Shown here one piece after another: positions 1 to 13,002 of a DNA stretch of 64,000 nucleotides; positions within the stretch are counted from its first letter, which is position 1; every line of letters starts with the position of its first letter. The DNA comes from Schistosoma haematobium (Eukaryota > Platyhelminthes > Trematoda > Strigeidida > Schistosomatidae). A program made the translations under genes and the position numbers. The stretch is taken from assembly GCF_000699445.3 (NCBI RefSeq), contig NC_067196.1:5680616-5744615 (forward strand), in the 5' to 3' direction. The notes beneath the pieces were generated by a model, which saw only the letters and a program-made list of their open reading frames with translations, was not told where the DNA came from and made no database searches.

Positions 1-180
1 TTTCTTCCTGTTTGGGACTCATCATCTGGATGTCCTAGCATCTCCGAGTTGATGTTCACTCTGGGACTCGAACTCAGTACCGTCCGCTTCAAACGCCACC
101 GCGTTATCCACTTAGCTACTGAGCCCTGATAGCCACTTGCTTGTGCAATGGGGTGAAGTTTAATTCACTTGGTATTGTTT
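1..180 (-). repeat. SINE-H1 (Smα-type) copy, cut by window edge
   Basis: Read on the minus strand it has a tRNA-like head (A-box-like tagctaagtggataacgcg, B-box gagttcgagtccc) followed by hammerhead-like sequence ending at position 1. The core reads AUGAUGA instead of CUGAUGA, so cleavage activity is unlikely. It is the same family as the copies at 1165, 1366, 44537, 55735 and 58140. Confidence 0.75.
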
Positions 181-295
181 GGGTTGTATCTTCCCATCAA
201 TTTCAGTCCTATAAACATCAATAGAAAGATTCAAGTAAAACAATATCAAGTGAATTAATCTTTTTTGTTAAAAGTAATCTTTAAGGACTAAAATG

Positions 296-300
<5 letters not shown>

Positions 301-359
<59 letters not shown>
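301..359. repeat. (TA)n microsatellite
   Basis: An uninterrupted TA run of 59 bases. Confidence 0.98.
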
Positions 360-361
<2 letters not shown>

Positions 362-1164
362 GATAATTTGACACACAAATACGCAAATACATAACCACAA
401 ATATATATCTATATACATGTAAAGGCGTTTACAAGTTTTAAATTATCCACATAGTGATAAAAAAGGGAGTTTAAAATTAAATAAGAAATTGTATGGAACA
501 TTTATTGATTAACTCCTACCGATAAACATGTTTTAACAAATTGCTTTATTGAAAGATTGTCAAAAATAAGTGATAACTAATAAAAAAATACTTCAATTTT
601 ATTAACTACTTCTATTTTAGTAGCCCGGGGATCTGACTCCAATTAGGATCGTAATGAATGTTTGTTATCGCCTATCCTTGTTGTATATATAATCATCGAC
701 TTAAATTGCGTTAGTCAATAACGGATTTAAATAAGTCATATAACGAGAATATGGTCTTTTGAATACATATATATTTTGTATATAAAGTGAATGTAATAGA
801 ACAAATCAAAACGACGCTCAGTGGAGATGGCGGATAAGCCAACTCCCATTTAACCATACCTTAATTAATAATTGTAGTTACACAAAAGTAAGTTACAGAC
901 ATGTGATGAGTAATGGGATAAGAAATGTATGCACACCTACGTGCTCATATAAAAACAGTCAAGATTGATAAGCGAATAAACAACAAGGTCAGAATGTGAC
1001 TCAAGTAGAATAGAATAGAATGGGCTGTCCGAAAGCTAGAATAAGGTATATGGGCTTAACATAATAACTGACATTACACTATTTTCTTATTCTTATGTGA
1101 TTCAAAACTGGATTGAAGTAGTGCAGATCTTAAGCTTCAATGTTATTCTATAATATATATGGGA

Positions 1165-1365
1165 TGCGCGTTTCTTCCTATTTGGGACTCGTCAGCTGGA
1201 TGTTGACTCCGGGACTCGAACCTGGTACCGTTCTCTCCAAACGCCATCGCGTTATCTACTTAGCTACTGAGATCTAATAACCACCTTCTTGTGCAATGGG
1301 GTGTTGTTATATTCACTTTATGTTGTTTACTTGTATCTTCCCATTGTTATTTAGGACTGCAATTG
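1165..1365 (-). repeat. SINE-H1 (Smα-type) copy, minus
   Basis: A tRNA-like head with B-box ggttcgagtccc lies downstream on the plus strand of a hammerhead segment (1168-1205). The core CUGACGA and GAAA are kept, and the cleavage triplet is AUC. The 3' strand of stem I is lost into an ATAT run, so this copy is probably inactive. Confidence 0.75.
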
Positions 1366-1625
1366 ATCAATCTCTTGTTGGTACTGGGTTCGAGTCCCAG
1401 AGTGTACATCAACAAGTTCGAGATGCAGGTACATCCAGCTGACGAGTCCCAAATACGATGAAACGCGCGTCAAACTGGATTCCACTGTTAGCCACTATGC
1501 ATCTTTGCTTTAAAATAAAATAATATTGAGGCAGTCCGCAGATGATGCGCATATGACAACAAGAGACTGATTAATTGAAGTCCTAAATAACAATTGGAAG
1601 ATACAAGTGAACAACACCAAGTGAA
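1366..1625 (+). repeat. SINE-H1 (Smα-type) copy with hammerhead, plus
   Basis: This copy lies back to back with the preceding minus copy. The B-box gggttcgagtccc is followed by catccag, CUGACGA, a weakened stem II, GAAA, cgcgcgtc and ctggat at about 1429-1477. Three extra A residues between the cleavage triplet and stem I make it suboptimal. The tail continues with ttagccactatgcatc, typical of the family. Confidence 0.8.
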
Positions 1626-2030
1626 TAAAAAATACGACTATTATTAAATTTCTACCCGATGCTCAATTTATTTGAAACTGTCATATTCAACCTTGATATG
1701 GATACCATTTACAATATTGTTAAATTAATCGAATTATTTGAAAAAATCCCTAAGTTAACAATCTGACTGACTTTAGCATACTGTCTACATATAGACTGTT
1801 GTATCTGTAGAACACTAAATAAGTGACAACTCTCGGGAATTATTTATGGACTGTTATTTTTATTGTATAACTATTGATTATTTATTCATGTATCTTTTAC
1901 AATTAGCCTTCATTTAACCTATTGGCCGGTATTATACGATTTACTAATTTTAATTTATTCTCAATTAATTGGTTACAATTCCCCATACTCATAGGCATTT
2001 TTGGTATGATCATGTATAACTTTAATGTTT

Positions 2031-2322
2031 GAGATCATAAGTCAATTAAAGCTAGACAACCATGGAAAACCTTGAACCACTAAACGGCTGTTTCGTCCTA
2101 TTGTGGGACACCTCAGCAGTGCGCATCTGCGATCCCGACTCGCGAGATTTCAACCCAGGATCTATCAGTCTTGAGAGCGAACGCTTAACCTCTAGACCAG
2201 TGAACCTGCCGGCATCCAACAGTGTTAATGTATAACTTCAACCACCGTTTACTATTGTCTTTAGTGAGTTACTCTCTCATGACAGACCCGGTTGAACTCC
2301 ACTGGTCAGCGCTTCTCATTAG
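2031..2322 (-). repeat. SINE-H2 copy, minus
   Basis: Full-length-like copy of the tRNA-related SINE, here called H2: tail side tcaattaaagctagac, hammerhead region, tRNA-like head, and leader cggttgaactccactggtc. The hammerhead core on the minus strand reads CUGAGGU, with the last A lost. Confidence 0.8.
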
Positions 2323-3899
2323 AAACAAGAAACTTTAACTGAATACATTTTATTGCCATTCACGATTATATATGTATGATATTACCTAAATTATCAATAT
2401 GATGGAGTTAGGTTTAAGGAACTGATGTGATACTAGTCTATACTGGTGTATGGAAAATTTTCCTCATAGCTTTCCTTAATGTCTCAGGACTTATTGTTTA
2501 GAAACGTTGATAAGTTTTTATCAAGATATACTTGTGTATTCTTTAAAGTTGAGAGTAGATTATTTTTTATACTTGTACTTTTCATCTCTTCTTCTTGAGA
2601 ACATATTGATGTCTATACTCTTGTTGACCCTTAACCAAATCGCTATAACGTAATTGAACATCACTCAATATGTTCTCGAAGCTGACTGTCATCACAAACG
2701 AATATCAACTAACGAGCTCCTTTGAAAACTTTGAAACAAGGGATGGTCGTTCGTCTTTTTTAAGAACTCTTCATTAGTATTATGCACTTAAAGCCTACAC
2801 ATTGTATCCGAAACCGTGTTCTTCATGTCTCGCGATGAATTCTAGAAAATTGAGTCATTGAGTTGTCTGGGTTATTTAGTTCTAGTCACTTTCTGATATA
2901 GTGTAATCTCTATGGAACTTCATTCATAGAAAAACGGTTTCTCGTTCGCCTTGGCTGTTTGACACTAGATACCATGGACTCCTGCAAAACCTTCTGTGAA
3001 CTCTTCTTAAAGCTAATAAATGACCAACATATAGTTATTCTCCACGTATGATTTCTTTTTGAAATTTGATATAGTTTGAGATTAATTATGACAACAGTTG
3101 TGAAATGATTTATTGACCATGTTTAAGAAACACCAATAAACATAAAGGGGCTATCAATCACTTCAATCACCTTCATTTTGTGATGAAAATTACTTTTAGA
3201 AGCAGATATTTACAATCAAAGTTAATTTGTTATGTAGCCTTCCTGAGCGGATACCTTGGCATCACTTTTATTTTCTGGTAATGGCTATCAATGAGATCTA
3301 GAACATGTAATGAAACATCATGCTAGTTGAGCAGATTGGTAGTTATTATAACTTCGTCACTTTGATGATAACATGTTTGTCAACAAGTTTCAAATAGGGT
3401 GAAGGATGTCCTAGATTTTACTCATAGGTACTATCCATAAGCATAACACTAGCTTTATGTTCATTTGTTATTCAACTTTAAATAATAACTTTTTAGATAT
3501 AGTCATGTTACTGTAGCCAATCATTATTATCATAAACCAATCACATTGTATCCAATTTATCATAAGTAGCGTGATTCCTTTGAGAATGTAATTTGGATCC
3601 TCAGAAACGGCACAAACACTTATTGAATAATGTTGCCAACACAATTTGTTTCAGAATAATTAAAGGTTTATGCATTTCTTCAGATTTACGTAATGGGATT
3701 TCGACTCGAAAATGAAAAAAAAAAGAACTCGTTTTTTCCACAACTCAAAGCATCTAACAAATTTCATTCTCAAGGTATTACAACAATTCATAGAATGCGA
3801 TCAATTGTCAACATGAAAGTTTGTACTCTGTACCAGTATCTAAAAGTCAGTAATATTTTTATGCATATACGAAATTATTTAGGCAATCAACGCTGTTTG

Positions 3900-4210
3900 T
3901 GAGTCAATAATAACAATGCGATAGAGTACATAAAGAACGTAATCAGCGAAAAGTACAAATTGGTAGTGTGATGACAGGTGTACTAGTTGTTTCATAATGA
4001 GAAATAGGTCAATTATTAGAAAAATATAGACACTGAAATAACATTCATAGAAAGACTATAAGATTACGTAATAAAAGATGTTGAGATAATTGGACCGTGA
4101 AGCGAATATTTCGTATATGCCGATAAATATTACTGTATATTAGAGTAAAGCCTGATGAGGATCTAATCGAAAACAATATTGTTCGCTTATATCTATGTTG
4201 TCCTAAATTT
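3900..4210. repeat. Unclassified dispersed repeat fragments
   Basis: Sequence near 3902-3935 (gagtcaataataacaat) and, inverted, near 4145-4190 (agcctgatgaggatcta) resembles parts of 8750-8990 and 56635-56870. The copies are diverged and rearranged. The family and borders are unknown. Confidence 0.4.
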
Positions 4211-4946
4211 ACAATATGGAAATTTTTCAAATTTTCCATATCTAAAAGTCAATACAATGAACCTGATAGGTGCTTACACAGTATAGTTTAGTTTCTCACC
4301 AATTCTAAACATTGTAAATCACTTAATCCTATGATCTTCATCATAAATTCTGTTACAACTTAGAGGTTATGTTTGAGATGGTGGGAGAGATTTGTAGCTC
4401 TGGTGGATAATTTTGAAGTTTTGTTCTCTGAACTGGATGGTTTGGTTATGGAACTTCTACCTGAAGTTTGTGCTGATGATGTCGTTCAGAAGAACGACGA
4501 AAGCTTCATGACCAAACCATCCAACTTAGAGGACAAAACTCCATTAAAATTACAGATTATATTCATTTCTAAACTTCTTGCTCAATAAATAAATATTATT
4601 ACTATTACTATTATCAAATGTCATTTAACAAAACAAAATAGTAGTAGTTGTTGGTTGCTCTCCTATATTGTTTTTGCATTTCTAATTAGTTGTTCAATTA
4701 CAGTTGTTTACATAAAAAAATACTCTATCCAAAATCCAAGTTAACCGGTATAAAATTAAAAAAAAGGAAATGCATAAGAATGTATTGAATTAATTTATTA
4801 CAATCATATGCATGAATTTGTACTAAAACAAGATAACAATTTAAGTGATGATAATTCATTATGGATTCAGTAACTACTTTCTTGAAACATATATTCAAAC
4901 AAGATTGTTTTATCGGTATAAGGTTGTGGAGATTATTATGTTTTGA

Positions 4947-5260
4947 TTGAGATCATGAACCGATTGATGTTAGACCAGCATTGAATATCTGGAAGCACTG
5001 GACGGCCATTTCATCCTATTGTGCGACTCCTAGGCCCTGCGTCCATGGTCCCACTCTCGGGATTCGAACCCAGGACCTCCAGTCTCGCGCGCGAACGCCT
5101 AACCTCTAGACCACTCGGATAGCTGGCATCCAACAGTGTTAATGTCTAACCTCAACCAATCCACGAAATTGTACGACCATCTGACATTATACTGAGGTAG
5201 ATACCTATCTCTGCCTGACACTGATTAGCTCTACTGATCATGGCTTCTCGCTAGAACTCC
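4947..5260 (-). repeat. SINE-H2 copy, minus
   Basis: Has the tail motif, the B-box in reverse (gggattcgaacccagg), and the leader ending tctcgctagaactcc. The hammerhead segment is disrupted at the core (ctcctaggccctgc). Confidence 0.8.
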
Positions 5261-5910
5261 GACATGACGAATAAATGACACGATTTTGTGGTTTACATCA
5301 CGAATTGATTTTACCTAGACAAATATCGAAAACTAGGAAGTATAGGAGAATTCTTCTATCCTAGTATAAAGCTCTTCATCTTTGCCTATCCTCAACTCTA
5401 CTATGGATGAACTAAGGGAGCTTCGGGTCTGGTGACTAACACTTTACCTTTAAGCTACTAAGTCGACACCCAATTCTTTACATTTGTAACTTCAAACAGT
5501 TAGCGATATTGCATGAATGTCTCCCAATCTCATTTGTAGACAAATGTATCATACGCGACATAGTTTTACTCCAATAGAAATCCAAACTATCGGATACCTA
5601 TGCAGTGGTTTATAGGTTAAGTACTTGACGCGTGACCCGTAGCTTATAGATCTGATTTCTGGTTCGGTCATGAGTACACATTACTCAGAAAGACCATACA
5701 TAGATGAAAATACCGTTAAGTGTATTTTGATCCCCAACAACTATCTAACTAAAATTGGTTGATTATGTTATCTATAAGACTCAACAACCTAAACAAACCC
5801 CTCATACTAACAAACTTATGACTATAAAGAGAAGAAAACAAAACAACATAGTCAAGGATGTACACTATACATATTAATCTCGTGTAAGTCATCATCTATA
5901 GTAATGAAGA

Positions 5911-6511
5911 TTTTTAAACACTTCATTGAACTTGATCCCTAAACCTTTTAAAAACCGATACTTAAGATTTAAATTTTTCACAGAATCTAAAGGTCAGTAG
6001 TGCAGTTACAAACTTCTTCATCGTTCTACAAAGTCTCAGGTAATGTGGCAAAATTAACGGTTTGTCACATCTGGTGAAAAGAGACCAAAACTACATCAAC
6101 ATCTTGAATTGATCAAACGTATCGTTTAATTGATGAAGGGATTTGGAAGATAATCATTAAGAACTACCCATTAATACTCCTAAGACAGTTTAGTGGTAAT
6201 TTAAGTATTAAAACTGAGATGATAACCTATACCTGCACATAATTCATTTTATGTAATTTTGAAAAGATGATATCTTCAGATCTGTATTACTACACTGTTG
6301 TCTTTAGACCCACTGACCAATGTCACATGTCAAGTTGTTATCCGGAAAACTAACTTTACCTTGATCTGTTTCGCGTCTAGTACGACAGTGTAGTATCCCC
6401 AAATCGACCAATTACTAACGTTGGGCCGATGCAGCTAAGTTCCTTTTGATTCGTTACTTGCAATCTCTTGTTTTTAGTAGGAACGAGCCTCGACCACATT
6501 AATACTTCAGA
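5911..6511 (+). repeat. Unclassified 0.6-kb repeat, copy 1 of an inverted pair
   Basis: This 601-bp stretch recurs in inverted orientation at 12399-13002 with only scattered differences. No ORF, tRNA-like box or terminal inverted repeat is visible. Similarity stops abruptly at both ends, which suggests a mobile element or solo terminal repeat rather than a segmental duplication. No family name can be given. Confidence 0.8.
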
Positions 6512-6885
6512 CAAACATGGTTTTAGATAACAATAACTTTTCTAATATAAATCAAACAAAATTTTATGGCTCTCTATATTGTTGATTAATAATGGGAAGA
6601 ATTTAAAGATACTGATTGATTTTATGACCATTTAGGTTGATAGATTTTATATAAATTTCATTTCCCTTCAGGCGTTAGGTATTTTTGTTTTAACATTTTA
6701 CACAAAAGTAATAAACTGCATACTTATTCACATCCATTTAAATGACAATTATTCAGCTCAATTTTGAAACATTTTACAAACAGTAATAACGATTGACATG
6801 AATAGAAAAAAAGTGTATGGATAGGGAATATGACATTTGTAAGCAAATAAAGTAAGTGAAAGTTGAAGGTATTTAGTGCACTTGT

Positions 6886-6950
6886 AGATGCGCACTGTTG
6901 AGGAGTCCTATACTAATCCGAAACAGCTACCCAGTGATTTCTAGTTACCA
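6886..6950 (+). repeat. SINE-H2 fragment (hammerhead part)
   Basis: Contains gatgcgcactgttgaggagtc and a cgaaac block followed by cccagtg. Only the ribozyme part is recognisable and it is diverged. Confidence 0.55.
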
Positions 6951-7269
6951 GGAACTGTTTATCTTAGGTCATTTCAATGATTTGAACTATACAACTCAAC
7001 AATTTATATAAGCTGCTTATACTAAAAATAAAGAGTAAATCATTAAATTTTAACTCAGTTATATAAGTATAATGTGTTTAGCGCAAAATTTACATGTTGT
7101 GGATTCAATCTTGTAATGGGTAATGGTAGCACACTGTTCAGCAATTTTAAGCTAGGGATTTCCAGATGATATAAGTTCATAATGAAAAATCCCTTGGAAA
7201 ATGTACAAAATCCTCAACTTAGTAAAAATATAAATGAAACGAGATATTCAATAGTTAGTAACCATATAG

Positions 7270-7432
7270 AAGTTAAGCGTTCGCATGAGAGACCGAAGAC
7301 TCTGTATTCGAACCCCGCATGTGAGATCGTGGATGTGCACTGCTGAAAAGCTCCACAATAGAACGAAACGGCCGTCCAGTGCTTCCAAGTTTTTAATAGT
7401 AGTCTAATTTAGGTTGACTCGTGAATTCAACT
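7270..7432 (+). repeat. SINE-H2 copy, plus
   Basis: tRNA-like head (gttaagcgttcgcatgaga, B-box gtattcgaacccc), then a hammerhead segment whose core is CUGAAAA (broken) but whose GAAA, cggccgtc and cagtgc are kept. Confidence 0.75.
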
Positions 7433-8749
7433 TCGGAAAAAACCATTGTTATTGAATTCAAGTTGTCAAGAGAATGTACACAGTAATCAACAAAATGCAT
7501 GTAAAGAAAATTTTAAAGATACGGATATGTAAAAAATGGCAACACAAAATACAACATTTCGGTATATATAAACTGAAACGCTCTACTGTTGTAAATGATT
7601 AAAATTGGAAGTGGAAACCATTCAACTCTAACTCAAATGATTTGATGGGTAACCAGCTGCCATGAGATCAAAAGATTTTAGGTTGAATGGTTTGCTCAGT
7701 TCGTAGTTGCCTAGTGCTAATTAGTTCATTATCAGAATGAAATAATTGTCTGTTGCTCCGTGATTTTAAAAGGTATCCCAATTTATATTAATCTATAACG
7801 AAAACCTCATATTATTTTATTTATAACACACATACAATTGTCTCTGTAATATAAATGTGTTAGCTATTGCAATGATGAATCAACCAATCATCTTACCTTC
7901 ACTTTTTGCATTGGATGTCTTAGAAGAACCGAAGTCCTGTGGCAGATTGAATATATGTATGAAAATACAATTGATGAATAAAGTGACCGAGTAGATGTAC
8001 CAAATTCGTTATGGTTGATAAACGAAGGAAATTAAATTGAATTACAAAGTTTAGTTAACAATAGGCACCTAGCTTAATGCTTACTATCCAAACCACTTTT
8101 TTTTTAAAAAATAATACTGCCTATGATTTTAGCCATCTTAATATTTTGATCTTATTCATCATGATTTTCTCTTTTTCATTTTTTTATTCATCCACAGTTC
8201 ACTTTCAAATAATCGACTTAACCATCTATCTGTAAATAATTGTCAATCAGTCTTTTATTTCGCAAGGAGCTTTTTTTGGTAAATACATCGATCAGTGAAT
8301 TATTGTAAATAAAGTAGCAGTAGTTAGATATTGTGACAACTTAATAACACACAGTAGCAGTACACACTGTTATTGGTTGCTTGGTGGCAACTGGTAGAAA
8401 AATATAAATCTGAACTCTGTACTAGTTGGCATTTTTCAACAATATTTAAGAGATTATTACCCCTCCATGAATGTGGACATCTTCTCTATCCGTTTACTGC
8501 AAGTCAGTGATTTTACTACTAAGTCTTAGTTCTTTCGAAGTTTTAGTTACTGAAGGCTACCAATTAGCACGAAATCTAGATTCAAATCACCCAACAAATT
8601 GCGCCAAATCATTTTACGTTGAATGAATTGTATGGTCATGTCTTAAATAGTAGTGACATTGCAAACTTGAGTGATAAATTCCCGTAACAACTAAAACCTG
8701 TACAAAATGATTCTGATTACAATTATTCTTGTATATTTACACTGTTGAA

Positions 8750-8990
8750 CAGTAATTTTTAGAGCAACACATGTAAACAAACAATATTGTTTTCAGCTAG
8801 ACCTTCATCAGGCTTTATTATAAAACACATTAGTATATGAAAAATGTGAAACGAATGGACTTAATTCACGAGTCAATGATAACAATCAAATAGATCATAT
8901 AACTAGTCAAAATCAACAAGAGTACAAACTGAGAGTTTAGTGATCGGTGGTACTGGTAGTGATAGACACAATAACATCTTGAATAAATAT
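8750..8990 (+). repeat. Unclassified dispersed repeat
   Basis: The acaatattgttttcagct... and gagtcaatgataacaat... blocks recur at 56635-56870 and in pieces near 3900-4210. No coding potential. Confidence 0.45.
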
Positions 8991-9918
8991 ATTTCAACAT
9001 TAGAAGTTAGTACTTGGCTTGTTTTTCTCCAAAGATCTCAAGGAGACATTCACTCATTGTTTGATTATAAGTTCATACGTGGTACACCTGTGATACAGTC
9101 TTCTCTATAGTATTAGCTGGCTTGTTTTTGTCATAAATTCCTCATCTATAATTGAGTTTAGGATTGTAGTTCATCAATTAAACTTTTTATCCCATAAAGA
9201 AATTCACAGTATTTAGTGTCATTTAGGATTAAAAGATAACTTGATTCTTTATTTGACAAACCACTAACATTAGTATTTGGTCTCTGTAACAGATCTATGT
9301 ATATCTTCAATTTACTTCTTTATATGAATTATGTAGGCATATTTGTTTAATTAATACTCATCAATTTATGCGCAATGATATATCTTACTACTTCAACTAT
9401 CGCTTGATACAATCCTATATAAAATTTCTCCTAATTAATATATTTTTTCTAAGTCTAGTAAACTCATTAGTCTATCTTAGTGAATAGGTAGCTACAATGT
9501 ATTTGGTTATGTCATATTTTATGTAAGCACTTGGTTATTTTGTAGACTATGAACGTTTTACCATGTATGTATGTATGTATGTATGTGTGCATACATCCAA
9601 TGATGACATCAGTATGTATTTCATTAGACTTATAATTTTCTAATATGCTGATTGTATTTTATTATTTATTATAAATGAATAAGAAACAATAGGGAGCATT
9701 TTAAATAATGTATTGTTTGATGTACATCTTATGCTTCATGGTTGCTTGGTAAGTAAGAAGAAAGCATAATCTAGTTATAGCATGTAAGTCGGTAGACAAT
9801 GTAGCTAACCAAGTTTACCATGTAACTATGCTGTCTACTTATAAATGTGTATGAAACGTACGTATAAAGTCATTTGTCATTTAGCAGTCCATTTTCACAA
9901 ACAATCTTGTCTTTTGAT

Positions 9919-10425
9919 AGTTGAATTCATATTTTCATTGAAGTTAGACCACCATAGAAAACCTGGAACCACTGAACGCCGGTGGTCTAGCTTTAATTCA
10001 CTCATGAATTCAACCATTAAATTACTATAATATCCACAAAAACCCTTCTCTGATTATAATCATCATATGCTCACTAGTAACTAGCATCGTGAAAGAATTC
10101 TCGTAATTCTAGTGAGAAGTTGTGGCCAGTGGAGGTAATCCGTGTCGGGTAGAGACAGGTATCTACCTCAGTACAATGGAAGATGGTCGCTTAATTTTAT
10201 GGATTGGTTGGATTTAGACATTAACACTGTTGGATGCCGGCTATTCAAGTGGTCAAGAGGCTAAGCGTTCGCGTGCGAGCCTGAAGGTCCTGGGTTCGAA
10301 TCCCGCGAGCGGGGTCATGTATTCGCATTGCTGAGGAGTTCCACAATAGGATGAAATGGCCGTCCAGTGCTTCCAGATATTCAATGTTGATCTAACATCA
10401 ATTGATTCATGATCTTAATTAAAAA
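9919..10425 (+). repeat. SINE-H2 composite copy with intact hammerhead
   Basis: A short minus-oriented tail piece (9920-9990) is joined head-on to plus-strand tail sequence. A nearly complete plus copy follows: leader agtgagaagttgtggccagtgg, tRNA-like head with B-box gggttcgaatccc, hammerhead 10325-10370, and tail. The junction near 9985 forms a small palindrome. Confidence 0.8.
10325..10370 (+). ncRNA. Hammerhead ribozyme motif (CUGAGGA core)
   Basis: Order read: stem I gcattg, core ctgagga, stem II gttcc...aggat, gaaa, stem III tggccg, cleavage triplet GUC (10362-10364), stem I cagtgc. Stem I pairs fully with one G-U. Stem II is weakened by wobble and one mismatch. It belongs to the surrounding SINE-H2. 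Confidence 0.75.
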
Positions 10426-10904
10426 TCTAAGATTTGTACTGATAATTTCATCTCGTTTTACTAATAAAATCTATCAAATTGAACTGTTGTATCCATATAC
10501 CAGGCTTTAGATTGTATATGACTATTTAATTCAATGTGTATTGAATAAAATATATCAGTACACTCCACCGTAATATTACACATGAATGATTTGAACTAAT
10601 AATATCAATTATGTTATGCTATATGCATATCTTGTTAATGTATTGAAAGCAAACAAACACACCACTTCACTTTGAAAATTATTATTTTGAGTTGTTTTTT
10701 TATTTAATCAACAGGAAAAAATAAATTTGGGTTATTTATCCTCTGAAGAAGTGGCTTACACTGAGTCACGAAACATCAGAGATATCTATGAATAAATATT
10801 AATATCTAATATTCAATTATTAAATCAAACCTTGGTAATAATGACACTTATAACTGGCGAAATATTTAAGTTTGGAAACTAGAGATATTTTTTACACAGT
10901 CTAA

Positions 10905-11096
10905 TCCGGTTCAGTGGTCTAGAGGTTAAGCGTTCGCGTGCGAGACTGATAGGTCCTGGTTTTTGTTACTCATGAGGCGCGGTTGTGGATGCTCGCTTCT
11001 GACAATTCCCATACTAGGATGAAAGGGTCGTCCAATACATCCAGGTTTTCCATGGTTGTCTAGCTTCAATTGACTCGTGAATTCAATTTTAAAATT
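10905..11096 (+). repeat. SINE-H2 copy, plus
   Basis: The tRNA-like head (cagtggtctagaggttaagc) is followed by a damaged B-box, a degenerate hammerhead (ttctgacaattccc, gatgaaagggtcgtcc) and the tail ending gactcgtgaattc. Confidence 0.75.
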
Positions 11097-11437
11097 TTTT
11101 GGTTTATTTTCAGCTATAACTTGTAATGGAAAAAAGATTAGCAACAATAGATATGTACGTACACCATATTAATCAAAATTATAATGAAAATTCACGATAA
11201 AATCGAGCTACAATCCAACAAATCATATTTCTCACTTATTTTTAGATTGCTTTCTCTCTTATTAGCCGTCTATTTTTTTTTTTAGAAAAAAATGGTAAAT
11301 GGTTATGTAAAGCGATTAGAGTGTTACTACCTTGAATATAGTCAGTCAACCGTAAGCATCATAGGATTTGACAAATCAGTTTAAGCTGTCACAATATATG
11401 AACATAACGAGATGTAATTATTATTAAAAAGAAAAGC

Positions 11438-11718
11438 AAGACTATAATTTATGGACGAACCAATCAGGTGTAAGTTAACAGGTCTCGGATTTTGGCGCCA
11501 AATTCACTCATCCATTTAACTAAATAGCGTCTTGTCATTATAGCTAATACTAGTTCGTGATGAAACCCTAAATCTAATTCCTAATCCTACCATCAACTGT
11601 AAATCATAATTCTAATTCCTCACACTAGTTTATAACCCTAATTTGGTCCTTGTTATCAGGTGAACACTCTCAAGGTCATTTTAGTGCCACTCAAAGGTCG
11701 TCCATAAATTAAAGTCTT
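11438..11718. mobile_element. MITE-like element with terminal inverted repeats
   Basis: The two ends are inverted copies over 21 bp with one mismatch (gactataatttatggacga at left; its near-complement at right). There is no ORF. A diverged, inverted, one-end-truncated copy lies at 16871-17137. No clear target duplication is seen, so the superfamily is not assigned. Confidence 0.65.
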
Positions 11719-12398
11719 ACAAAAAAATACTAGAATAAAAAAAGTAACGACGTTATCAGTCATATGAGGAAAATAATGAATTCATGGAATATAAATAGTA
11801 TAGGATAATTTTAAAATTTAAGATCTCAAAGAAGATAAGGGTTGAATACATTTCCACCATTGTAACCCACTCTTCGTTGTGTTACTCGGCGTATTTGTAC
11901 CCTTATTAATCTGTTATTTAACGTAATATATGCCCTAGTTGTATGTTTTAGTAAATGCCTTGCAGATATTTGATTGTTGTTTTGTTATACATCATGAATA
12001 TTTCATTTATTCTTGTCTTCTTATGTTGAATTTCAACATTAGTTTTGTACTGAGAACTCATTTTAAATGGTATACTGTCATAGTTTTACAGCACGTTTAT
12101 TGCACAAACTTAGTTCTTGTATCGATTTAAAAAAGTATATAAATCATAATTTTTTTACTAAGAGAAAAATCTCCAAAATTGGTGCTGTTCCAGTAAATGC
12201 TCATGGTATATATCGTTTGTTATAGCGGAATTTAGAACCGGTTTTCTTTCATATTATTATTAACTATAATTTGTTGCATAGTAACTGAGTAACTAGATTG
12301 CTATTTCTATGTATTTCGTAGCTACTTGTTTATGTATAACTGTTAGTTTCTTTTTATGCCATGACGTGGTCCAGTAGCTCTGTATATAAACCACGTCA

Positions 12399-13002
12399 GT
12401 CTGAAGTATTAATGTGATCGAGGCTGGTTCCTACTCAAAACAACAGATTGCAAGTAACGAATCAAAAGGAACTTAGCTGCATCGGCCCAACGTTAGTAAT
12501 TGGTCGATTTGGGGATACTACACTGTCGTACTAGACGCGAAACAGATCAAGGTAAAGTTAGTTTTCCGGATAACAACTTGACATGTGACATTGGTCAGTG
12601 GGTCTAAAGACAACAGTGTAGTAATACAGATGTGAAGATATCATTTTTTCAAAATTACATAAAATGAATTATGTGTAGATATATAGGTTATCATCTCAGT
12701 TTTGAAATATAAATTACCACTAAACTGTCTTAGGAGTATTAATGGGTAGTTCTTAATGATTATCTTCCAAATCCCTTCATCAATTAAACGATACGTTTGA
12801 TCAATTCAAGATGTTGATGTAGTTTTGGTCTCTTTTCACCAGATGTGACAAACCGTTAATTTTGCCACATTACCTGAGACTTTGTAGAACGATGAAGAAG
12901 TTTGTAACTTCACTACTAACCTTTAGATTCTGTGAAAAATTTAAATCTTAAGTATCGGTTTTTAAAAGGTTTAGGGATCAAGTTCAATGAAGTGTTTAAA
13001 AA
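12399..13002 (-). repeat. Unclassified 0.6-kb repeat, copy 2 of an inverted pair
   Basis: Inverted, nearly identical partner of 5911-6511. Just outside its left end is tgtatataaaccacgtca, which is not shared with copy 1. Confidence 0.8.

Noticed and set aside
3693..4588. Short open frames as possible missing cadherin exons
   Set aside because: They lack cadherin motifs (DxD, DxNDN, YDC) and suitable splice borders.
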